Part shown: in pieces, positions 5,259 to 6,803 of the stretch
How the letters are laid out: every line of letters starts with the position of its first letter
Position numbering within the stretch: position 1 is the stretch's first letter
NCBI GenBank assembly: GCA_902805985.1
Contig: CADCUW010000185.1
Coordinates: 1 to 6,803 of the forward strand
Direction of reading: 5' to 3'
DNA from: an uncultured Rubrobacteraceae bacterium
GTDB taxonomy: Bacteria; Actinomycetota; Rubrobacteria; Rubrobacterales; Rubrobacteraceae
DNA: 6,803 nucleotides
The notes under the pieces: model-generated
The model's input: the letters and a program-made list of their open reading frames with translations, nothing else
Told to the model about the DNA's origin: nothing
Database searches by the model: none
Position numbers and translations under genes: made by a program

Positions 5259-6218
5259 CTACGGGATGGGTGTCCGGTCGGCGCGGAGGTTGAGTAGGTA
5301 CCTGCGGGGGGTCCTTGGCAGGTGCAGGATGGTTAACGCCGCCTCCCACGGGTGGCCCTCGTTATCCGAGAATGCCCAGGTGTTCCACGCCTGCGGGCCG
5401 TCCCGCCCTTCGCCCGTTCCGGACCAGCCGGTGGCTTCCAACTGGTCCGCGTAGTGGACCGTGATGGACGGGAGGTCCAGGTCGGACTCCAGGGCGGCGA
5501 AGGAGTAGGCGCCGTCGTGCTCCCAGCCGTGGCCGCCGTAGCTTCCTCCTGTCGTTCGGGCCGCGAACGGCGGGGCTAGGTGGCCCGTGTGTAAGGTTTC
5601 GTCGGAAACCTGGGCGTGCGGGGGCGGGGTCAAGATGGGTAGGACGAAGAGCGCCTCGGGATCGTTGCGGTGACGGCGGTGAAGCGGGCCCCGGCTGGTG
5701 AGCAGGCGCAACCGCACGTCGGTGGGCGCCCTCCTGCGTTCTTCGGCGCTGACGATCAGGGTCTGGCGTCGGGCGTCGCGGAAAACCGTCGAGAGGCCGG
5801 GAACGTCGACCGCCGCCCGCCGCGAGCGGCCCAGGGTGCGTCCGAGGGAGATCAGGAAGCCCCGGGGACCTCGCGCGAAGCCCCCACCGCCGGGACCGTC
5901 CAGGTTCTCCTCTTCCCATCCCTCATCGGAGAGCAACGCCCGGTACGTGTCGCGCACCCGCGCCGCGGGGAGGGTAGTGTCGAGCACGACCTCGACCATA
6001 CGCCGACTTCCCGGCACGTCGAACCGCGCGCTGCCCACGAGGACGAACCCCTCGGGTATGTGTGGCCGGAACGGCACGTCTTCCGGCAGGCTCCCCGCAA
6101 AGAGGAGAGGGCTCTCACCGGTCGCCCTATACGGGTAGTGCGACTCGAGCAGCCTCGCTGCCAACTCTCGCGGCACGAGGCCGCCATCCGAAGAAGACGC
6201 CGGGCTTGGACGTTGCAT
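5259..6218 (-). CDS. Unrecognised protein with an internal duplication
   Basis: A 319-residue protein I do not recognise. It has no signal peptide or membrane segment, so it is probably cytoplasmic, and it is rich in Arg, Pro and Gly. Two regions share the same order of residues. The first (about 83-159) has LP, Val 88, Tyr 92, Leu 96, GW (100-101), DGP (107-109) and ends RRxxLxxxAE. The second (about 249-314) has LP, Val 254, Tyr 256, Leu 260, GW (264-265), DGP (273-275) and ends RRxxLxxxAD. This suggests two copies of a small alpha/beta domain, joined by a Pro- and His-rich linker (about 175-235). I chose the ATG at 6218 because GAGG lies five bases upstream; a longer frame to 6344 would overlap the LOG gene and has no matching site. 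It lies 73 bases downstream of the LOG gene on the same strand and could be co-transcribed. No catalytic motif is evident. Confidence 0.72.
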   Translation of the reverse strand: MQRPSPASSSDGGLVPRELAARLLESHYPYRATGESPLLFAGSLPEDVPFRPHIPEGFVLVGSARFDVPGSRRMVEVVLDTTLPAARVRDTYRALLSDEGWEEENLDGPGGGGFARGPRGFLISLGRTLGRSRRAAVDVPGLSTVFRDARRQTLIVSAEERRRAPTDVRLRLLTSRGPLHRRHRNDPEALFVLPILTPPPHAQVSDETLHTGHLAPPFAARTTGGSYGGHGWEHDGAYSFAALESDLDLPSITVHYADQLEATGWSGTGEGRDGPQAWNTWAFSDNEGHPWEAALTILHLPRTPRRYLLNLRADRTPIP

Positions 6219-6223
6219 CTGAT

Positions 6224-6227
6224 CCTC
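6224..6227 (-). promoter_or_regulatory. Ribosome binding site deciding the start of the duplicated-domain protein
   Basis: GAGG on the minus strand, five bases before the ATG at 6218. It argues against the longer frame that would run into the LOG gene. Confidence 0.6.
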
Positions 6228-6291
6228 GTTTTCCCGCTTCCGGTGAGTAGGGGTTCCGCCACAATTACGGACCCGAAGACCAAAGGTTGCC

Positions 6292-6803
6292 TTACGTATC
6301 GGAGGGGCCGATCCACTTGATGGTCTTGGGCGGTTCGTAGGCATCGAACTCTCTCAGGAGAGACGCCGGGTCCTCTTCCACCAGGACGAGCTCTCGGTGT
6401 TCCTGCTTCAAGAACTCCCGGTCCACCATCCGGTCGAAGACGGCGAGCAGCGGGTCGTAGTAGCCTGAGACGTTGAGGAGGCCGCAGGGCTTGTAGTGCT
6501 CGCCGAGTTGGGCCCAGGTCAGGACCTCGAAGAACTCCTCCAGGGTGCCGTTGCCGCCCGGGAGGGCGATGAAGCCCTCGGAGAGTCTAGACATCAGAGC
6601 CTTGCGCTCGTGCATGGACTGGACGACGTGGAGCTTCGTGAGGCCTGTGTGGCCGATCTCGCGATCCACGAGGGCACGGGGCATGACGCCTATCACCTCG
6701 CCGCCCGCCTCCAGCGCGGCGTCGGCGACAACACCCATCAGGCCGACGTGGCCGCCGCCGTAGACGAGGGTTGTGTCTCTCTCGACGAGGGTCCGGCCGA
6801 GCG
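6292..6803 (-). CDS. LOG-family protein (putative cytokinin riboside 5'-monophosphate phosphoribohydrolase), N-terminus cut by window end
   Basis: The frame is open to the window edge, giving 169 visible residues; the family is usually about 180-200 long, so roughly the first 20 or so residues are missing. Marks of the LOG (lysine decarboxylase-like Rossmann) family are the nucleotide-binding YGGGHVGLMG at visible residues 14-23, MHERKALM with the catalytic Arg, and the signature PGGxGTxxE as LPGGNGTLEE. An internal ATG at 6736-6738 falls after the glycine loop and is not the real start. Such enzymes hydrolyse nucleoside 5'-monophosphates to free base and ribose 5-phosphate. In plants and some actinobacteria this yields cytokinin; in most bacteria the physiological substrate is not settled. 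The TAA stop is 73 bases before the next gene on the same strand. Older databases may label it lysine decarboxylase, which is misleading. Confidence 0.9.
   Translation of the reverse strand, partial: LGRTLVERDTTLVYGGGHVGLMGVVADAALEAGGEVIGVMPRALVDREIGHTGLTKLHVVQSMHERKALMSRLSEGFIALPGGNGTLEEFFEVLTWAQLGEHYKPCGLLNVSGYYDPLLAVFDRMVDREFLKQEHRELVLVEEDPASLLREFDAYEPPKTIKWIGPSDT

Noticed and set aside
6219..6291. Separate promoter for the duplicated-domain protein
   Set aside because: No pair of hexamers with acceptable spacing was found in the 73-base gap, so co-transcription with the LOG gene is simpler.
5670..6320. Plus-strand open frame of 216 codons opposite the duplicated-domain protein
   Set aside because: Ends inside the LOG gene, lacks a ribosome binding site and domain signs; the minus strand has better start signals and an internally repeated motif pattern.

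Overview
The window reads as ordinary chromosomal DNA from a high-GC bacterium. Coding frames have strongly GC-biased third positions, GTG is used as a start, and Shine-Dalgarno sites are good. The mix of a sortase, a DrrAB/NodIJ-type exporter and a Calvin-subtype class II aldolase fits an actinobacterium. A Rubrobacter-like lineage is my best guess, from overall feel rather than a diagnostic marker. I see no insertion sequence, phage gene, CRISPR array, tRNA or rRNA.

Layout from left to right. Positions 2-439 (+) hold the C-terminal end of an unrecognised, disordered, proline- and acid-rich protein that begins outside the window. It converges on a minus-strand operon of three genes, read right to left: an ABC exporter ATPase (1921-2871), its ABC-2 membrane subunit (1139-1921, start and stop overlapping as TGATG) and a GNAT acetyltransferase (489-1112). 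A 311-base divergent intergenic region (2872-3182) separates the operon from a plus-strand, membrane-anchored sortase (3183-4034). This gap holds one promoter candidate per direction, each touching an inverted repeat. The sortase ends at a textbook intrinsic terminator. Directly after it come a promoter and a class II fructose-bisphosphate aldolase (4168-5196), closed by a second long hairpin terminator. On the minus strand follow an unrecognised protein with two copies of one motif set (5259-6218) and, 73 bases upstream of it, a LOG-family phosphoribohydrolase (6292 to the window end, N-terminus missing).

How the genes relate. The exporter pair and the acetyltransferase look like one transcription unit, possibly handling a small molecule by modification and efflux; the substrate cannot be read from sequence. 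The sortase is a solitary surface-protein transpeptidase with no sorting-signal protein beside it. The aldolase is central carbon metabolism with its own promoter and terminator. I found no convincing new multi-gene system. The points most worth a second look are the internally duplicated unknown protein at 5259-6218, the palindrome in the sortase promoter, and the sortase's coiled-coil-like stalk.
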